Source: Corallium rubrum (Eukaryota; Cnidaria; Anthozoa; Scleralcyonacea; Coralliidae). From it: a stretch of 64,000 bases of DNA. Position numbers and translations under genes: made by a program. The notes under the pieces are model-generated. The model searched no databases. It saw nothing but the letters and a program-made list of their open reading frames with translations, and was not told where the DNA came from. Of the stretch, positions 1 through 12,453 are shown in pieces. Numbering within the stretch: position 1 is the stretch's first letter; each line of letters begins with the position of its first letter. Where the stretch lies: NCBI GenBank assembly GCA_964035015.1, contig OZ036007.1, forward strand, positions 4,580,997 through 4,644,996, read 5' to 3'.

Positions 1-516
<516 letters not shown>

Positions 517-603
517 TGGTGTTGGCGCTGGTGTTTGTGTTTGTGTTTGTGTTGCCGCCGGTGCTTGCGTTGCCGTTTATTGTTCCTGTTTATAAACTAT
601 TAA

Positions 604-1188
604 TTAAACTCGTTTTCGTTAATTCATTTTAATTTGTTTATTTGTCCTCAATACTATAGACGTCAAACACCTAAACCTATATATGAAAGCAAATATCCAA
701 AGTTACACAAAGGTGTATTTCTAACCTCTTTAAGTCGGTTAATCATTGCTTTGAAACTGAAAATTGGTAACCTAGGTATATACAAACAGGAGGAGAAAGT
801 CAGAAAATAAATATACGTAATAATTATCTTTAAAATAAACTTTGAAACTATTAACTTCGAAACAAAAATAAAATTTAGTTTGACTCTAAACAAAAAATCG
901 ACTGATTTAAATAACTTCCCAAAAAATAAAACTTATTTTTAATAACTTGTAATCACTCCTAAGAGCAATATATGATGGATGTCTTCACAGTGAATGTCTT
1001 ACCATTCCATCCACTCAACCAATGTCTGATGTTGTCTGTCAGATAACGAGCCCACTTGACGTAAGAGATGAGAGAAGATCACATAAGAAGAATAACTGTC
1101 GAACTGCGGATTCTGAAATAAAAAAGCATGTGTATATACTAAGGTCTATAGGAACATATAGACAGGACAATAATTTGTTGGCAGTGCT
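604..1188. other. AT-rich intergenic stretch, nothing recognised
   Basis: No conserved coding, no tRNA-like boxes and no clear inverted repeat were seen between the hexamer array and the GTT array. Confidence 0.5.
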
Positions 1189-1833
<645 letters not shown>

Positions 1834-2125
1834 TGATAACTTTGAAAAGTTATAAAAAAGTCGCTACCTGTAGAAGTATAAGATAGCCAGCAAGGTCTTC
1901 GTCATCTTGTTTCCTTAAAAAAAACATAAAATAGGTGTACATTTAATGTCTGCTCGCAAAATATTTTAAATTGAAATGTCTCTTTAAAAATTAACACTTG
2001 AATAAATTCCTAAAAATGAATGTCTGTGCAGTCGTTAGAATTAACCGTGAAATTGCCAGAGCCTTGCGAATACGAATATTTATTTAACGTCGGTGGCATG
2101 GGAGTGGTTGCCCAGTCCCCCAACA

Positions 2126-2222
2126 TTAATATAACTAGCTATTTTACAATAAAATTTTACAATAAAATTTTACAATAAAATTACAACAATTAATATAACT
2201 AGCTATTTTACAATAAAATTTT
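2126..2222. repeat. Small tandem repeat of TTTTACAATAAAA units
   Basis: Four copies of a 13-14 base unit, TTTTACAATAAAA, flanked by a duplicated TTAATATAACTAGC. It lies on the 3' side of the minus-strand gene at 2390-5849. Confidence 0.7.
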
Positions 2223-2389
2223 TAAAATGTATAGTTATCTAATATAATACAAAAAGCATAAGTAAAACTATGCAGATAATTAAAAAAACTCAAGTACAAC
2301 GCATGCACTTACAACCAAGATTAATTTTGTTGGTAAAATCCAAATTACTCATGCCGTTTCTAATGACTGCACGATTAAAATAGACTTAC

Positions 2390-5300
2390 TTCTTGATGTT
2401 GCTTAGCAAACAATTGATGACTGATTTAAGGAATGTTTTCCGATGGTCGCTTGGCTATAAGAATGAACGACATGACAAAGTTGAGAATGTAAAATTTAAT
2501 TAGAAAACAAACGATATAAATTATCATTAATTCCTTGAATGATTGAATTATGACAGTTAATTAATATTTAAACGGTACTAACCAAAGCCATAATGACATC
2601 ATAGGCAAACATTACAAAGTCAATATTAATTCCATATTTTTTGTCATAGTCCTTTGGCTATATAAAAACAAGGTATATACACGGTCAAGAAATGGTCGTT
2701 GTGTTCTTCTCGTGAATAGATGATGCGTTCGAATGACAGTTCCACATTATCATCTGCAAGCAAGTTACATAATAATATACTGTACCTTGAAAACTTTAGT
2801 TAATGTTGAAAAGGAGTTGAATGTGGTTGTTAGGAATTTCAAAATGGTTGAATAATCTTTAGCTGCCTTGGCTTTCTTAAATTCTTTCCTGTTTTGGGAA
2901 AAAGTCCCAAAAAATAACAAAAAAACCCACATCATTAATTAAGTATATTTAGTAATTTTGAAGATATACGTTTAAAACTTTTTTAAGCTATAGAAGTAAA
3001 ATATGTATAATACTGCATATTAAACTTACCTTAATTCAGTGCAATTTTTAAACATGATTATGTCTTCCTCTTGTTTTAGTATCGCTGACGAACCTGTTGA
3101 CAGCGATTTTTTTTCAAGGTTATTGTGACCATTACTAGCTCTCTGATCAGTGTCAACATTCAACAGTTGCGGTGAGCTAGCATCTTTGCCTGTCTTATCA
3201 ACGTTTAAAGAACGTCCTTTAGCTTTAGAAGCAGAATTCCTTTCTTCTGAACTGGCACGACTGTTCTCCTCAGTTGACCACGGAGAACAACTTCGACTTC
3301 TCGTACAACTAGTTTGGGGACTTCTCGATTCACCAATCGCGTTTCGCAAATTTGATTCCAAGGATATCAATTGTTTTCTTGTAGTTAAAGAATTCTTTCT
3401 CGTCCTTGTTCCTGTCTTTGACTGATCCCCATCGCCTTCACTTGTTTCAACTTGTAAAGTCGTTATAGTTTGAACACTAGGAGGTTGAGGTGAAACTGCA
3501 GGAAGGCTTTCCCCAGCCTGTCGTTTGCGGTTCTTGTCATTGGCAGAACTTCTCGATGGCCGGTCAGTGGAGAAAAAACTCCGTATTCCTTTTAGGGTTA
3601 GTCGACCACCACCATTTGTCCTCCTTTCACCTTCGTCTTTTTGCTGAAGGAAAAAAATGGTACACAAAAATGTTATGTTATATTGTCACAAATTAAAAAC
3701 CTCATTTTACACATAGGAACCTATTATATTCCTTTTAGATTGTTTCTAAAATAGATATAGACCGGGTTATCTCGCTTTACCAAAGCCTTTCCTCAATCTT
3801 AAAGGATCATTAATAATTCCTGGAGAGAGGAAAACTCTCGCAAAGAAAGTCAGTATATCATTTCCGTAGTTTTATATCTGATATGAAAATTTCCTGATTT
3901 ACAGAAACTTTAGCTTTGGTTTTCTCGACTTAGACAACGTTGTTTTTCAAAATCACTACCCCAAAGAACTTACCAAATGGGTTGTTTTTTAAGCTATTCA
4001 AAACACTCGCACTACTGCTCGTCGGTTTTAAGTATATACATATTAAGAAATAGTTTCATTCAGTTTTAGGCATTTTATATAACAGGTTGGCAAGGAGCGA
4101 AACGATAACCCAGGGTGCATATACATGTTGCTAGATCACTAGATCGACCGTTTCTGGCGAGTTTGGGCACTGCCATTTGCCAATTCGTGAACGGCCGTTG
4201 CCACCATTTCGTAAGGCAACTTGAATTCAGTCTGGGGCCCCGAGTAGATTTTGATTGTCCACATCATGCACAAGCTCTATCTTATTCAAGTTACAATTGG
4301 TTCTCTAGGAATTCTCGTGAGATCAAATAATCCAATCAAATAAAAAAAATTATGAATCATATGAGTATTAAACCAATCAGAATCTATTGCTCAGATATGA
4401 GAAGCTCAGCGGGGGGTTGACAAGCCATTTCGACAAACCTGTAAAGTTCGGAATAGTACATTATACATTCAGACATGCAGGTTTGTGTGGCCTTAAGGGA
4501 GCATGCACGAGTGGCGTGTGCTGTTAGTGCGTTGCCTCTCACCAAAAAGTTAAGCCCGGTTAGACGGGGTTAGTACTTGGATGGGTGACCGCTTGGGAAT
4601 GACCCCGTTGTCGGGCTTGGACTCATGTGAGTAGAGTTGTAGTTGATCTCTCCTGTGCTTCGAGGGTTTTTCGCCGGGTTCTCTGGTTTTCCTCCCTCCC
4701 GCATAAAATCAACACCTAACATCTTAGCTGTGATCCGTGGTCTGAACTGTGTCGTTGGCGGCTGCTTGGAGGGCCTTTGATATGCCTCGACACGGCCACG
4801 TTGATCTGCGTCCTTCGCAATTCAGCCGCTGGCTGATTAGCCACCCAGTCCTTTATCTTTATAAAGCATGAAAATAAAACCTATATATATACTAGCAAGT
4901 TCTAACGCGGTTTCAAAAAGTTATCCTAAGAGGACTGCATCACTCGAAATAAAATCATGCCAGTCTAACTCCATGCTGCTTTTAAAAAACAACACTTCAA
5001 AAAATTCTCACCAAAACCACACGCAATAAAAATATTAACAGAGAATAGAAAATCACCTTAAATGACATAAAACTGATAAAACTAAAATAACGAGTTTTTT
5101 AACAACTAGAGCTTAAAATTAATATCTTAATCCCTTCCATATAATTCCGGAAAGCGGTTAGTTGTAATATACGGCAATTAATGTACTACTTTTTAAAACA
5201 GGACTACTATGCTATATTGAAAAATAAAGCGAAAAACTTCGCAGAAACACCCGAATATCGTTAGAAAGGAACGCTTTGCCATACAGTTTAAAAAAAAAAG

Positions 5301-5849
5301 AAACAACTTTAGATATTGTTTAAAAACTTAAGAAGCTGTATACGAGAAGTATATATAACCATTTATTTTTAATAATCTGAATTCGGCTTTTATAATCTGA
5401 GAAAGGTTGTTTAATTTTCCCTTTTTAATTCAATCCCAAAAAGAAAATATAGTGGCTGTTTAATAGAGCTCGCCAAAAAATATACCCCGAGTAAAATATT
5501 ATTTTGAAGTGTAAGTGCTGGGTATCTTTTAATGACATTAAAAGTTCATGCACGATTACTGGATATGAAATAAGTTTTTGTATATACTTGAAATTCTCCC
5601 AAACTCCACTAAAGTATGCGGATATTTTAATGCCATAATGTCGAGCGATAGAAAATGTGGAATCATATTTTAAAACAAAACTGATTATTCGTTTACAGTA
5701 TATATAAAATACTGACAACAACAACTCACCGCTATTGGCACAGTAATTTCTCCTTCGGCTTCGTTCGACGGACTTGAGACACGGCCTCTAATCGAAGGAA
5801 GAAATCGTCTTCTTGCTCTGTCACTGGAATCGGCTGTGCCTGTCGCCAT
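2390..5849 (-). CDS. Unrecognised basic Ser-rich protein, at least 5 exons (3' end unresolved)
   Basis: I do not recognise this gene. The start ATG is at 5849 (MATGTADSS...). Exons on the minus strand: 5849-5730 (40 codons, phase 0 donor GTGAGT), 3643-3030, 2888-2786, 2657-2583 and 2454-2390; the phases 0, 2, 0, 0 all join without stops. The first ~240 residues are low-complexity, rich in Ser, Arg, Lys and Glu, with SRSCSPWS and RKNSLTTRK stretches typical of disordered, phosphorylated nuclear proteins. Exons 3-5 look folded: KEFKKAKAAKDYSTILKF, then PKDYDKKYGINIDFVMFAYD, then a Leu/Ile-rich helix ending SNIK. From the 2390 donor (AA, phase 2) the next acceptor at 2366 gives N-H-stop, a total of about 327 residues. 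The same acceptor also opens a better-looking exon in another frame, so the C-terminus is uncertain. Intron 1 carries a 5S-derived SINE. The splice pattern makes a real gene likely; the function is unknown. Confidence 0.7.
3644..4510. other. Intron 1 of the minus-strand gene, upstream part
   Basis: AT-rich intron sequence. Apart from the SINE that follows at 4511, no coding or structured element was recognised. Confidence 0.5.
4511..4870 (+). mobile_element. 5S-rRNA-derived SINE (SINE3-like), long copy
   Basis: Positions about 4548-4618 match the 3' two thirds of 5S rRNA: AGTTAAGCCCGG, then GGTTAGTACTTGGATGGG, TGACCGCTTGGGAA and a GTCGGGCTT closing strand. This includes the internal pol III control region of 5S genes. 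A non-5S body follows (CGCCGGGTTCTCTGG, TTTTCCTCCCTCC, then a ~150 base tail ending near CTTTATAAAGCATG). Pieces outside the internal promoter do not match 5S, so this is a retroposon and not a 5S gene. A second copy lies at 9854. Confidence 0.75.
4871..5729. other. Remainder of intron 1 of the minus-strand gene
   Basis: AT-rich, with no recognisable element. The intron begins with the donor at 5729 on the minus strand. Confidence 0.5.
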
Positions 5850-6222
5850 CGACGAAAAATATCCTTAATCCCATAAAGAATACGACGTGTTTATGTACGC
5901 CATGACCTCGCCAGCCATCAGCTGCCAGAAGATTTTTTTCGGTTACCACAGGCAACTGATTGTCACCGCAAATTCTGCAGGTGCTCTGCATTTAAATAAA
6001 TTTACAATTTGCCGACACAATTTCCTCCGTTCAACGTTCAGTGCTTATAATTGACTCAGTTTTCCCTTAATGAGAAAAAGATGTCTTCTGGGGTTAACCA
6101 GAGTAAAATAGACTGGAGTTAGCCAAAATAAAAGTTAAAAGTTAAGAAATAAAGGGGAAAGTTAATAACTGAAGGTCGTACATTCGTCATTCGTACAGGG
6201 TCAATACAGTTGTCTGAATTAA
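5850..6222. other. 5' flank of the minus-strand gene
   Basis: Probable 5' UTR and promoter area of the gene starting at 5849. I see no confident TATA or initiator. A fragment TGGGGTTAACCAGAGTAAAATAG near 6088 resembles the TTAACCC repeat family described at 21801. Confidence 0.4.
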
Positions 6223-6300
<78 letters not shown>

Positions 6301-6328
6301 ATATATATATATATATAATATATATATA
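6223..6328. repeat. (TA)n microsatellite
   Basis: About 100 bases of nearly pure TA dinucleotide, with a few AATA interruptions at its right end. Confidence 0.95.
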
Positions 6329-6393
6329 ACACCAGTATAGCAACAATAAAATATACTAAATGTTATTAGTGTTTACGTACAGCGCTTGGGTAA

Positions 6394-7124
6394 AGTTTTT
6401 CATATGTTTTTGCAGTACAAGCTGTCATTTACTGCGACTTGTGGCCCAACAAGTACTTGTGACACACGACCAAGTTTTCCTTGACAAGTTCCTTGGTATA
6501 GCTTTCCTTACTCGTGTGTACGATGAACAATTTTTTCCCCCAAACATTTTCCTTGACAATTTATAATTGCTCGTGTGTACGGTTGGACAAGTTTTCCTTG
6601 ACGGCAATGGTCGCGTAATAAGCTTCGGAGATGATCTTGTCAAGTTTTCCTTGACGACTATACACACGAACAATTTTCTTTGTTCAAAAGCTGGCATGAC
6701 CAGCTTTTGAACAAAGAAAATTGTTCGTGCTCCTTATCAAGGAAAAACTTGCCAATTTGTGTCGAATACACAAACAAATAAAACTTAATAATTGTCAGTT
6801 GTTTGCTGTACAAGCTGTGTTAGTTAGTAATACTCAGAAAAACTCTGAGCTCTAAGCGGGACTCGAACCCACAACCTTCTTACTAACACCAAGCTGCAAT
6901 TTCTGAAACTAACAAATAAAACTTGTCAAGGAAAAACTCGTCAAGGAAAACTTGGTCGTCTGTGCGGCGCTTATTTGATGTACTATCTGAGTTCCAGTGG
7001 CTCAACGGTGAGAGCGTCCGGCTGGCATTCGGAAGGTTGTGGGTTCCAGTCGCTTCTGGAGCTCAGAGTTTTTCTCTGAGATTAACTTACGACAGCTTGC
7101 ACAGCAAAAACATACGAAAAAATG
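6394..7124. mobile_element. Fold-back element with two inverted tRNA-like segments
   Basis: The ends are inverted copies: TTTTTCATATGTTTTTGC on the left and its near complement on the right (7086-7124). Inside lie two inverted tRNA-like segments. One is read on the minus strand (6828-6905: GGTTGTGGGTTCGAGTCCCG, a B-box-like sequence), the other on the plus strand (6990-7075: TGGCTCAACGGTGAGAGCG as an A box, then GGTTGTGGGTTCCAGTC as a B box). Between are several copies of CAAGTTTTCCTTGAC and a perfect palindrome at 6665-6729. It is best explained as a nonautonomous element built from, or invaded by, head-to-head tRNA-derived SINE pieces. Confidence 0.55.
6665..6729. repeat. Perfect 30-bp palindrome with 5-base loop
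   Basis: Arms 6665-6694 and 6700-6729 are exact reverse complements around the loop CATGA. The arm contains AATTTTCTTTGTTCAAAAG. Confidence 0.95.
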
Positions 7125-7785
7125 TACTATGCATTGAATATCCAGGACAATTCCCAATTTAAATGTGAATGGAAACGTTTGGCATTGGCCTGAATGTAAT
7201 ATGAGATACGATATAGGACAGAAAAGCTAAGGTTATAATATAAAAAATATTGAAGTAATTTCGATATTACTTATTAATGCGTGCTTGTAATAGAAGTACA
7301 TGTACACCTAAATTTAAAAATTGAAATAGAAAACCAGCCCAGAAAATAAAATGGACTAGTGTTATCTAATAAATTATTAACATAAATAAAAAAGTTAATT
7401 GTGAAAGGTCATTTGACGTTAATAAGAATATATCCAAGAAATCTCTTTATTTAAATAGAGCAGGAATAATGTATGAGAAGTTTGAAATTTTGAAATTTAT
7501 TTCAAGGGTTGACCATGATACCTGAGGAGTGGGCAAAAGTAAGCGAGTGAGATAATCCTGTTCGACACCAGAAATTAATTTCATATTTCCAAGCTTGTTT
7601 CTTGTTTTAATTTAAAAAAGAATAGCGCTGTTGCCCCCAATTGTAGAGCAGAATAAACGTTAGTTTCAAATTAATTGAGATATATCGTTGGGTATTATCA
7701 TGAGTAATCACACGTGTTTCATAAGAAAAACATCGTTCTCAAATCATTAATAATTCACGACAAACACAAAGAAATTATTTCCACC
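7125..7785. other. AT-rich intergenic stretch
   Basis: Nothing recognised: no conserved ORF and no strong inverted repeat. Confidence 0.45.
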
Positions 7786-7788
7786 TAA

Positions 7789-8105
7789 AGATGAAGTAAT
7801 ACGGCAACATCTTTCTTCAACTTTCAATGCAACTTTATTGCGTTGCAAGTTGAAAAGCGTTGTTGCACGTATTACCACCCACCTTAAACATTGTCACGCA
7901 ACAATGATTTTGTTGTAAGTTGAAAAAAATTGTTGAAAAAAGTAGACGCCATTTCTACTTGATCCAACATCCAACATGCTGTTTCAACTTGCAACAACGA
8001 AATTATGTTGCGTGACAATGTTTAAGGTGGGTGGTAATACGTGCAACAACGCTTTTCATCTACGCAACAATGTTGCAGCAATTTGTTGCTCGTATTACTT
8101 CACCT
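7789..8105. mobile_element. MITE with ~140-bp inverted repeats, TAA duplication (Harbinger-like)
   Basis: The left end AGATGAAGTAATACG and the right end CGTATTACTTCACCT are inverted copies. The match continues inward about 140 bases, through AAGCGTTGTTGCACGTATTA and CACCCACCTTAAACATTGTC. TAA flanks both sides (7786-7788 and 8106-8108), consistent with the 3-bp target duplication of the PIF/Harbinger superfamily. There is no coding capacity. Confidence 0.75.
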
Positions 8106-8119
8106 TAAGCTAGCTCGCT

Positions 8120-8290
8120 GTCGAGGAGCATTCACCAAAACTTTCAAGAGAATCCAAAGTGTATAGTCTTTGAGCTACGATCTCTCAAAGTTTGCTATAG
8201 CCGCCATTTCATTTCTGGAGAAGTTTGGGCTCTTGATAACAATGCCTTATGACGTACGCAGATGGACAACTATGCATAAGAACAATTGAT
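8120..8290. repeat. Diverged copy of the GTTTGC..AACAATGCC repeat
   Basis: Carries AACAATGCCTTATGACGTAC and GGACAACTATGCATAAGAAC, also found at 49140-49200 and, inverted, at 49380-49460. A third partial copy is at 9270-9345 (GAACTAGCCATGGCAAACTT). Confidence 0.55.
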
Positions 8291-8518
8291 TTTGGTATCA
8301 GTGATTCATCTACATACGTTAGAAATCAATATAGGGGCCTCTGCATTTAAAAGAAACCATAGATCAGGGCATCGTGTATGCTTTATGTATTTTGTAAGAC
8401 CTTTAAAAAGCAACTATAGCTTCGACAACATGACGTTCGATAGATTAACGCCTAAGTAAACTAACAGCTTGTGCCGTTCTTTGCCACAACGTCGTCTTGA
8501 AAACGTGAAAACGCTTCA

Positions 8519-8655
8519 GGTCACGTCCACATGCACGTATACGTTTTCCTAGCGTTTTCATATTGTTTCAGGTAATGAAATCATTATTTTCTGCTCCCCT
8601 GAGGACCGAGAACAATATAAAAACGCTATGAAAACGCGTACGCGTGGACGTGGTC
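8519..8655. mobile_element. Short fold-back element
   Basis: The arms are CACGTCCAC...CGTTTTCCTAGCGTTTTCAT on the left and their complement, ATGAAAACGCGTACGCGTGGAC, on the right, about 45 bases each. The flanks repeat GAAAACGTGAAAACG. Probable MITE. Confidence 0.55.
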
Positions 8656-8787
8656 CCAGTTGAAGTTGCATGTGCAACGAGGACGGTTGTGGGATTACTC
8701 TTGGGACTGCAGATTATTCAACGCTTTGTTTTGGTTTAAAAAAATACTATTGTACTCACGTCGTCGTCGTGACGTTCCCTATTGTTC

Positions 8788-9267
8788 ATAGGCGTAGAGT
8801 ATGGGAGGGGGGCTGAGGGGCTTTAGCCCCCCGAGAAATCTCAATGGGGGGTTAAGCCCCCCACCCCCAGAAATTTTGCAGCAACTGACTCATCAATCAC
8901 CATTCACAAATTATAGGTTACTCGTTAGGCTAAAGTAACTGTTACAGTCTCATTCCTGTCAGCCAAAAGCACCCATATACAGTGATAAGTCAACCCAGTA
9001 AACACAACATCGAAAAATTGTTGAAATGTGTTGTATTTTAACTAGTTCTTATGACATTTCATGACCTTCAATGTTCTTAAAAATCACCCCTCAGAATGCA
9101 GTAAATGGCATTTCCAAGACTCTAAATTTCAAACATTTCCGAGGGAGCATGCCCCCGGACCACCCTAGAAGAGTCCCTTTTTGTAAACGCCCCCCACGAG
9201 AAAATTCTTAGAAAGACCCTGTTCAGCACTTCAGCACCCCTAAACGAAAACAAAACCCTACGCCTAT
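8788..9267. mobile_element. Nonautonomous element with ATAGGCGTAG ends
   Basis: The ends ATAGGCGTAG and CTACGCCTAT are inverted. The interior has stretches of G or C around GCATGCCCCCGGACC, and the motif AAATGGCATTTCC. The same family appears as fragments at 11250-11420, 20845-21040 and 31790-32045, all sharing GAAATGCCATTTCCTGCATT. Confidence 0.55.
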
Positions 9268-9388
9268 ATGCTATTGTTACTGAGAAACCCAAATTTTTAC
9301 AAAAACGAACTAGCCATGGCAAACTTTGAAAGTTCATAGCTCGAGAACTATATATATATATATATAATTAATTCTTTGAACGTTTTCA

Positions 9389-9498
9389 GGAAACACCACG
9401 TAAAATATTTCTTTGCTAAGCTTTCAATGCTCTGATGAAGGCCTGAGTCAACAGGCCGAAAGCTTAGCAAAGAAATATTTAATTTACGTGGTGTTTCC
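9389..9498. mobile_element. Snap-back element with hammerhead-like core (GGAAACACCACGTAAA family)
   Basis: The arms GGAAACACCACGTAAA and TTTACGTGGTGTTTCC are inverted, and the next segment AATATTTCTTTGCTAAGCTT is also inverted. The centre (9428-9470) holds CTGATGA, a short stem-loop, and GAAA; see the separate feature. The same family is present three more times at 60589-61268. Confidence 0.7.
9428..9470 (+). ncRNA. Hammerhead-like motif (putative)
   Basis: Order of parts: TGCT, CTGATGA, a stem-loop GGCCTG/CAGGCC, GAA, AGCT, T, AGCA. The outer TGCT pairs with AGCA. CTGATGA and GAA are the catalytic core strings of a type I hammerhead, and AGCT would be a self-complementary stem III of two pairs. 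There is one extra A after CTGATGA compared with the usual core. Activity is untested. Confidence 0.4.
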
Positions 9499-9603
9499 AC
9501 AAAACTTATTTATACTATATATATATATATACATCAGATTGTCTTGAAATTTTCAGTGAATGTTGCTACCAACGACACTTTTTCACTTCATATACACTTT
9601 AAT

Positions 9604-9660
9604 AACTGAACTGGAACCAAAATAAAATAAAATAAAATAAAAAATATAAAATAAATAAAG
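9604..9660. repeat. (AAAAT)n-type A-rich repeat
   Basis: Tandem AAATA/AAAAT units, about 55 bases. Confidence 0.8.
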
Positions 9661-9853
9661 AAATAATATTATACAACTGTCACTACACTTAGAAATTATA
9701 AAAAAAATACACGCCAAAAGTAAAATTTTGTATAGTTAAATCAAAAAAGTGACAGACATGAAGAGAGAAGACTGACGTCATTTTGGTGAACAGTAAATAC
9801 AGCTGCAACATGCCTGACAATGACAACACAATAATAATCATAGTATTAACTGG

Positions 9854-10052
9854 GTGGCGTGTGCTGTTAGCGCGCTGCCTCTCACCAAAAAGTTAAGCCC
9901 GGTTACATGGGGTTAGTACTTGGATGGGTGACCGCTTGGAAATGACCCCGTTGCCAGGCTTGGACTCATGTGGAGTTGTAGTTGATCTCTGCTGTGCTTC
10001 GAGGGGTTTTCGCCGGGTTCTCCGGTTTTCCTCCCTCCATAAAATCAACACC
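9854..10052 (+). mobile_element. 5S-rRNA-derived SINE, short copy
   Basis: Begins with the same GTGGCGTGTGCTGTTAG as the 4511 copy, and keeps GGTTAGTACTTGGATGGG and TGACCGCTTGG. It ends at CCTCCCTCCATAAAATCAAC and so lacks the ~150-base tail of the other copy. It differs from that copy at scattered bases, so the two inserted independently. Confidence 0.75.
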
Positions 10053-10397
10053 GGAAATTGCTAGACTTTTGAAAAGCTAAGAACAGCTCGTGTTTTGTTA
10101 CGCTTTTCTCCAGTCTCGCAATTTCCCGCGTGTTTGGATCAGAGTATCCAAACACGGGACACCATTTGGTATTTCGCACAAGTTTAGTTAATTCCAGTGA
10201 AATCACATACTCTGATGGGCTAAAACCAGACACGTGGTCAAGTTTTGTATATGCAGAAAAATTGAATGATTTATCGGAAATACGGAAATCGGGCATCATT
10301 TCGGTAACGCAAATTTATTTGCAAGACAAACCACTTATCACTGCATATTATTGTGTACTAATTATATTATAACTTGTGTAATTGTGCTGTATGTAAT
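10053..10397. other. Intergenic stretch
   Basis: Nothing conserved. A small palindrome GTGTTTGGATCAGAGTATCC..AACACGGG near 10130 makes both strands open for ~80 codons. I do not consider this coding. Confidence 0.4.
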
Positions 10398-10495
10398 AGA
10401 TACAGCATGAGCAGCCGAGCTGTATCTGATTTACAAGGCGAGCTGCAAGTAAGCCGTAGTAAATCAGATACAGCTCGGCTGCGAATGCTGTATCT
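10398..10495. mobile_element. Fold-back (AGATACAGCAT family)
   Basis: About 37-base arms: AGATACAGCAT, CAGCCGAGCTGTATCTGATT and complement. A half copy (GATGCTGTATCCGATTTAC) follows at about 10601-10619. No TSD identified. Confidence 0.6.
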
Positions 10496-10709
10496 TTCTT
10501 AAAATACAAATGCATCTAAGTAATCAAGTTCACCAACTATTTTGGGGATACGGTCTGGTTTAGCCGAGAAAATCGACGCTAAAGTTTATGTAAATCAGGA
10601 CGATGCTGTATCCGATTTACAACTACTGCTACGGTATTGATTTCTTGTGTGTTTTCGTCATGAATTATGAGTATTTTAAGTTCAGTACACTACCACCGTC
10701 CACAGTATT

Positions 10710-12413
10710 CTAATTCTTTTTCTCTTTTTTCTGTCGCCCCATTAAGTAGAACTCATCATTTGGTCTCATGTTGGTGAGGTGAGCCATTCTATTCGACAAA
10801 GCAAAAAAGGCAGCAATGGCACCAATATCCCAAGCATCCTCCTTACTCAGACCTGCATTCTCGAGTTGCTCAAAATCACCATCAGACACTGGTTGAGCGC
10901 TGGCAATCTTCATCGCAAATGTCAAAATAGCTCTTTCTCTGTCTGATAAATCAGCACACTCCCAGTTAGTCGCGACCTGGTCAGCCACCAATGGTCGTTT
11001 TGAGAAAATACGATGCAAGGCACCGTGGGCAACGACACAATACGTGCAACTGTTTGCAGAACTTGTGGCGACAATTATCAATTCTTTCTCTGCCTTCGAT
11101 AGACCAGCTTCTTTCTCCATGATGGCATCGTAATAATTGAAAAATGCTCGGAATTCATCTGGTCTGTGAGCCAAAGCTTGGAAGACATTGGGAAGAAAGT
11201 GGCTCTATAAATGAATGGTCATCATACAAGATTACTGTCCAGATGTGGTCATTGGCGTAGCCAGGGTTGACCAATTGGGCGGGCACGAAGTGACATTTCT
11301 AAAGAAGGGGGTAGCATGCCCCAGAAAATTTTTGAAATTTATGGGTTTTGAAATGCCATTTCCTGCATTTTAGGGAAAGAATTTGTAGAATTCTGAAGAT
11401 TATAAAATACGAAAATTAAATATTTACATTCTTTTTTTGAGGATTGCGGCAAATATTTTAGTTAGTTTGAACACAAATCACGCATGGAAAATGCATGGCC
11501 AGGCCACGGACTAGCATTGGAGATAATGAAAATAATGAATGATGTCATTGATGTGGATTGGCCGAGCTTGAGCCCGGCCTGGTCTGCCCTTGGCTACTCA
11601 GTACAGTATGCTTGTGACTAATCGCATTTCACTTTTGATGAAGGGCTCTGCTACTCCTTTTTCCCTCACGCAATCCCTGCCTGGAATAACCTTCCAGAGC
11701 AAATTGTTAATAACAAGTGCTCTAAAAGCTTCAGCAAGCAAGTCCTTTCTTTTCTGAATTAGCTTTAAGTTTATTAATAATTACTTTCATTTTTTAATAT
11801 TGTAGTTACAATTAGCTGTAATATAATTTAATTGTCAGTTGTATTTAGTTAAATTAGGATTTTATTACTGTACATAATTTACTTATTAATTTTTCATTGG
11901 TTGTATGTAATCAGCTTTACCAATTACTGTAAAGACACAGATACACAAATGTCAGTATTTCATTATAAAAAATTTTCTCAGCACTTTACCACCTTTTCAC
12001 TTAGCTCTATCACATAATAATTTGATCTGTGCATTTGCAGTTTAGATGATTAAATATTTATATTTGCATGTTTTTATCATTACTGAAGTTACCACATAGA
12101 TAATGAGTTACTACCCTTCCCAGACCAATTGAGAGAACTCTTCAAAAAAATTACAAATTCTAAAGCTGATTACAGCATGATGCCTCATGCACAAGACAAA
12201 AATGATAATAATTTGTGCAGCTGGGAAAAGGCACTTACAATATTCTGAAAACATCGCTGAAAGAAGTCATTAGGGCCTTTTATACAGGGCATAATTATAA
12301 TCAATAAGCTGAGACTAAAATCAACCCAGGGTTGAATAAGCCATGGTTTATTCAAGAATTTGGCCAATGTGTGTGCAGTTACAGAAAATATTCATAGCCA
12401 CCCAACACCCCCC

Positions 12414-12453
<40 letters not shown>

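Noticed and set aside
2660-2785. Extra exon reading DNVELSFERIIYSREE on the minus strand
   Set aside because: It would need two introns of only about 25-32 bases and does not fit the phases; the 126-base intron 2660-2785 fits both neighbours in phase 0.
4548-4618. Genuine 5S rRNA gene
   Set aside because: Only the 3' two thirds resembles 5S. The 5' end is unrelated and the element continues into a SINE body shared with 9854.
6990-7075. Functional tRNA gene
   Set aside because: A- and B-box-like strings are present but no acceptor stem closes around them, and an inverted partner lies within the same element.
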